64,000 nucleotides of DNA from positions 1 through 64,000 of the forward strand of contig NZ_QLLL01000010.1 in the NCBI RefSeq assembly GCF_003259335.1. Direction: 5' to 3'. A model generated the notes under the pieces. The model was not told where the DNA came from and made no database searches. It was given only the letters and a program-made list of their open reading frames with translations. This document shows, piece after piece, positions 61,108 to 64,000 of this stretch; the first letter of the stretch is position 1; every line of letters begins with the position of its first letter. The position numbers and the translations under genes were made by a program. This stretch comes from Chitinophaga skermanii (GTDB lineage: Bacteria > Bacteroidota > Bacteroidia > Chitinophagales > Chitinophagaceae).

Positions 61108-61871
61108 ACGGTTTGTAAACTTGGAAATTCGTGGTACTCACGCATCGCAGCATCCATGGCGTCGAAAGTACGTTGTTTTAAAGCAGGAAGATCAGCTATT
61201 GTTAGTCCTTCTACTGGAATAGTAGGTAAGTAAACGATTCGGCAAACACCTGGTGTAAGCGAGGTAAGGTTTACTTTGGGTAAACGCTGCCTGCTATCTA
61301 CGTATAAAACGGGTTTGATTGGTGTTTGGGTTTCGATAGCGATTTTGAAAGCGCCATTGTGAAATTGGCCTAATGGTTGGTCACCTTTATTGAACGTTCC
61401 TTCTGGGAAGATCAAAACAGAAACCCCTTCTTTCAACATCGCAATCATTTCGCGTACACTTTTTGAGCGGCCGGCAGCTGTTTTACGATCTACAGCTACT
61501 ACGGAAGCTTTATAGATGATACCGAAGAACGGCACTTTTACCAATTCAATTTTACCCAATGGGCGGAAAGGTAAACGCATTACTTTTACGGCAATAGCAG
61601 CATCGAGGTACGAGCTGTGGTTTACGCAGTAAATACAAGGCTTATCGTCGTTCGGTTCACGGTATTCTCTTTTAAACCAAATACCCACCGAAGGAAACCA
61701 TACATGCGCCCAAAAACGCAAGAAATAAAACACAATGTTTCCCCCTTTAACCTTACCTAAAATAAACGAGGCAAGAATAATTGGCGGCAAAATCAAAAAC
61801 ATGATCGCCAAGAAAACGATGATTGCGTAAATGGTGTAAATCACTTGGAATGGCTTCACAATCCTAAACAT
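61104..61871 (-). CDS. plsC: 1-acyl-sn-glycerol-3-phosphate acyltransferase
   Basis: A 255-aa inner-membrane enzyme of phosphatidic acid synthesis. Two hydrophobic segments lie at the N-terminus (about 12-40). The acyltransferase motifs follow in order: HSSYLD (H85-D90, the HX4D catalytic motif), the GKIELVKVPFFG block (motif II), FPEGTF (155-160) and the PIKPVLYVD segment (motif IV). Stop and start codons overlap with the priA gene downstream, so the pair is co-translated. Confidence 0.94.
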   Translation of the reverse strand: MFRIVKPFQVIYTIYAIIVFLAIMFLILPPIILASFILGKVKGGNIVFYFLRFWAHVWFPSVGIWFKREYREPNDDKPCIYCVNHSSYLDAAIAVKVMRLPFRPLGKIELVKVPFFGIIYKASVVAVDRKTAAGRSKSVREMIAMLKEGVSVLIFPEGTFNKGDQPLGQFHNGAFKIAIETQTPIKPVLYVDSRQRLPKVNLTSLTPGVCRIVYLPTIPVEGLTIADLPALKQRTFDAMDAAMREYHEFPSLQTV

Positions 61872-61955
61872 ATTAGCCGGCTGTATTTTAATAGAAAAAC
61901 GCGAAAATTACAGGATTCCCGCGGTATAACCTAATTATTTGTTGCAATATACATA

Positions 61956-62369
61956 CTATGGGCATTCGCAACTCCAATCGCGTTCCAAATCTATACAGGT
62001 AATCACTTTCACCTCGCCACCACATTCCCCGAATACGATGCGAACATGTTGGCCATCGGAAGTATAACCTTCGCGGGCAATGGTTGGACAAGGCTTACCA
62101 TTCTTTTCAGATTTCTTGGGGTTGACTTTCCCATTCATATACATATCCAGCACCTCCTCCTCCGATATACGCCGGCAAGCCATCCGGCACAAGGCATGTT
62201 TCGTAAACTTCAATGTAGGAACATCCTTTTTACTGGCGGTCGACTTAGTCGCAGGCCGAGATGCCTTCGCTTTTGGTGGCGCTTGTTGTGAGCTAATGGG
62301 CTGTTCACAACCGATGGCTAGGATCAGCGTTAAGATGGCCAAGGCGGCCGTTTTCCATGCTTTATACAT
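61956..62369 (-). CDS. DUF4258-type lipoprotein
   Basis: A 137-aa predicted lipoprotein. I take the ATG at 62369 (MYKAWKTAALAILTLI); the open frame extends to 62450, but this part overlaps the divergent mtaB start. The lipobox is LAIGC (Cys21). After a Lys/Ala/Ser/Pro-rich linker comes FTKHALCRMACRRISEEEV at about residues 55-73, the opening of the DUF4258 fold (an Arg-His-x-x-x-R pattern seen in toxin-like and RelE-like small proteins), and the domain ends CIDLERDWSCECP. Six cysteines in the mature part could form disulfides. Function is unknown; the secreted form of this domain is uncommon in my experience. Confidence 0.7.
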   Translation of the reverse strand: MYKAWKTAALAILTLILAIGCEQPISSQQAPPKAKASRPATKSTASKKDVPTLKFTKHALCRMACRRISEEEVLDMYMNGKVNPKKSEKNGKPCPTIAREGYTSDGQHVRIVFGECGGEVKVITCIDLERDWSCECP

Positions 62370-62426
62370 ATAAAAAATGGCTAAACTACGATAAAAACTC
62401 CCACCGTGCAATAATGTAAAAAGTGC

Positions 62427-62434
62427 TACCTTTG
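62427..62434 (+). promoter_or_regulatory. -7 element of mtaB, implying a leaderless transcript
   Basis: TACCTTTG matches TAnnTTTG exactly and ends only 7 bp before the ATG at 62442. A start site about 5-8 bp downstream of the element falls on or next to the start codon. Confidence 0.5.
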
Positions 62435-62441
62435 CCGACTT

Positions 62442-63719
62442 ATGACACAAGCAAAATCAGTAGCATTTCACACGCTTGGTTGCAAACTGAACTTCTCTGA
62501 AACGTCTACCCTCGGCAGATTGTTTGAGAAAGACGGCTTCGAGAAGAAAGAATTTGAGGATGCAGCCGACGTATACGTGATCAATACTTGCTCCGTAACG
62601 GATAATGCCGATAAAGAATGCCGCCAATTGGTGCGCCGCATTCAACGTCGTTCTCCCGAGAGTGTAGTAGTGGTAACGGGATGTTATGCACAATTAAAAC
62701 CAGGCGAAATTGCCGGTATTGAAGGGGTGGACCTTGTTTTGGGTGCAGCTGAGAAATTCAATATCGTTGAACATATTAAAAATTTCACGAAGGGAGATAG
62801 CGCAAAAATTTGTTCTTGCGATATCGAGGACGTGAATACATTCCATTCATCATATTCTGTAAACGACCGCACCCGTACCTTCTTAAAAGTACAAGACGGT
62901 TGCGATTATAACTGTGCTTTCTGTACCATTCCAATGGCGCGTGGTATTAGTCGTAGTGACAGTGTTGCGAATGTGGTGGCCAATGCCAAAGAATTAGCCG
63001 CCAGCGGCGTAAAAGAAATCGTGTTAACCGGTGTAAACTTGGGCGATTTTGGGAAAGGATTTGAAGGTGGGAAGAAACGTGAAGAAACATTCTTCGAACT
63101 TGTGCAAGCTTTGGAAGAAGTAGATGGGATTGAGCGTTACAGGATTTCGTCGATTGAGCCGAACTTGCTTTCGGATGAAATCATTGATTTCGTATCGAAG
63201 AGTAAGAAGTTTATGCCGCATTTTCATATTCCATTACAAAGTGGTAACAACGAGATTTTGGGGTTAATGCGCAGGCGTTACAGAAGAGAACTATATGCAG
63301 AGAAAGTAGCATTAATCAAAGAAAAGATGCCGCATTGCGCTATTGGTGTAGATGTAATTGTTGGCTTCCCAAGTGAAAGCGACGAGCACTTCAAAGACAC
63401 CTACGATTTCTTGCACAGCCTTGATGTATCTTATTTACACGTGTTTACTTATAGCGAAAGGGCCAACACTGCGGCTTTGGATATTAAACCGGTTGTTCCG
63501 CAGCAAGTACGTCAAGAACGCAATAAAGCATTACGCAACTTAAGCTTCATGAAGCAGCAGTTCTTTAATGCCCAGCATGTGGGTGACACACGCTCTGTGT
63601 TATTCGAATCGCATGCAAAAGATGGTATGATGGAAGGTTATACCGATAACTATATTAAGGTAAGTACACCTTACCGTGCTGAATGGGTGAATAATATTGT
63701 TGACTGGGAATTGCGTTAA
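62442..63719 (+). CDS. mtaB: tRNA t6A37 methylthiotransferase MtaB
   Basis: Radical-SAM methylthiotransferase that converts t6A37 to ms2t6A37 in tRNAs reading ANN codons. The 425-aa protein has the N-terminal UPF0004 domain with three [4Fe-4S] cysteines (Cys14 in TLGCKLN, Cys50 in NTCSVTDNADKEC, Cys81 in TGCYAQ) and the radical-SAM triad Cys154-x3-Cys158-x2-Cys161 (CDYNCAFC). The LGCKLN (not LGCxKN) start and the lack of Cys in the following positions place it in the MtaB/YqeV group rather than MiaB or RimO. The TRAM domain at the C-terminus is short. Monocistronic, with a near-leaderless promoter. Confidence 0.92.
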   Translation: MTQAKSVAFHTLGCKLNFSETSTLGRLFEKDGFEKKEFEDAADVYVINTCSVTDNADKECRQLVRRIQRRSPESVVVVTGCYAQLKPGEIAGIEGVDLVLGAAEKFNIVEHIKNFTKGDSAKICSCDIEDVNTFHSSYSVNDRTRTFLKVQDGCDYNCAFCTIPMARGISRSDSVANVVANAKELAASGVKEIVLTGVNLGDFGKGFEGGKKREETFFELVQALEEVDGIERYRISSIEPNLLSDEIIDFVSKSKKFMPHFHIPLQSGNNEILGLMRRRYRRELYAEKVALIKEKMPHCAIGVDVIVGFPSESDEHFKDTYDFLHSLDVSYLHVFTYSERANTAALDIKPVVPQQVRQERNKALRNLSFMKQQFFNAQHVGDTRSVLFESHAKDGMMEGYTDNYIKVSTPYRAEWVNNIVDWELR

Positions 63720-63785
63720 TGCAAGTCGCTTAGTTACAACACGATAAAAATTTCAAAAATTTTTATTCACCATAAAACTCAATAC

Positions 63786-63837
63786 CAGTAAGCATTTCAA
63801 AAGATTATAAAATAAAAAAACGCTGAAATGCTTACTG
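63786..63837. other. 14-bp perfect inverted repeat upstream of tRNA-Val
   Basis: CAGTAAGCATTTCA (63786-63799) and TGAAATGCTTACTG (63824-63837) with a 24-nt A-rich loop. It is placed after mtaB and could serve as its terminator, but there is no T run on the plus strand. On the minus strand the loop reads GCGTTTTTTTATTTT. Confidence 0.5.
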
Positions 63838-63852
63838 AAATTGAAAAATAAA

Positions 63853-63883
63853 TTTGGCAGAGATAAAATAATTTCTACCTTTG
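63853..63883 (+). promoter_or_regulatory. Promoter of tRNA-Val
   Basis: TTTG (63853-63856), exactly 19 bp, TACCTTTG (63876-63883): a perfect match to the Bacteroidota consensus. The tRNA 5' end is at 63931. Confidence 0.88.
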
Positions 63884-63930
63884 CAATCCCAACGAACGAA
63901 AAGCGTTCCACACAAAAGGGAAAAAATAAT

Positions 63931-64000
63931 GGGAGTTTAGCTCAGCTGGTTCAGAGCATCTGCCTTACAAGCAGAGGGTCGATGGTTCGAATCCGTCAAC
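63931..64000 (+). tRNA. tRNA-Val (anticodon TAC), cut by window end
   Basis: GGGAGTT acceptor start, D arm GCTC..GAGC, anticodon stem CTGCC? read as TCTGC/GCAGA with loop CTTACAA giving anticodon TAC (Val), T arm GATGG-TTCGAAT-CCGTC. Only the last acceptor bases (about five) are missing at the window edge. Confidence 0.93.

Overview
The window looks like a chromosome segment of a Bacteroidota bacterium, most likely a Chitinophaga-type member of the Chitinophagaceae (inference). Reasons: an ECF sigma / FecR / SusC / SusD cluster, Bacteroidota promoters of the form TTTG-N19/20-TAnnTTTG, an arginine pathway built on an ArgF' transcarbamylase, a NagB-LmbE fusion, YpdA, and many signal-peptide or lipoprotein hydrolases. 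No rRNA, prophage, CRISPR array or plasmid genes are seen. The only insertion-sequence trace is an IS3-type OrfA cut by the left edge of the window.

Layout. 1-320: end of an IS3-like element. 672-3442 (minus): small lipoprotein, der, era and an initiator tRNA. 4148-4534: ssb. 4833-7409: TPP riboswitch controlling a TonB-dependent receptor, presumably for thiamin. 7548-16127 (minus): an eight-gene arginine operon (GNAT-argG-argC-argD-argF'-argB-argE-argH) that covers glutamate to arginine. Residue 90 of ArgF' suggests succinylated rather than acetylated intermediates.

16491-36322: a broad set of glycoprotein-glycan genes: GH29 fucosidase, GH109 alpha-GalNAc-ase, galactokinase and sugar permease, a second sugar permease with a ROK kinase, glycosylasparaginase, CutC, two phosphoesterases, GH20 hexosaminidase and a NagB-LmbE fusion. 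Together they could strip fucose, GalNAc, GlcNAc and the GlcNAc-Asn linkage and feed the sugars into glycolysis, although no SusCD pair sits in this part.

36691-43811: housekeeping and miscellaneous genes (RmuC, PhyH-like, GNAT, epimerase, YeiH-like, glutamine amidotransferase, YpdA). 44036-53453: an ECF sigma / FecR / SusC / SusD / DUF4843 / PKD-like uptake locus. 53620-63719: TonB-C-like protein, TPR protein, MurB, oxidoreductase, DUF3857 protein, PriA, PlsC, DUF4258 lipoprotein and MtaB. The window ends inside a tRNA-Val.

The most unusual signal lies outside the genes. Three intergenic regions (about 340-545, 21300-21460 and 38902-39240) consist of degenerate units repeated every 11 bp, close to one helical turn, with core TTACATGGAA or its complement; a fourth at about 3690-3850 is weaker. 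In addition, four terminators share the same CGTCTCTAC / GTAGAGACG stem, which suggests a dispersed terminator-type repeat.
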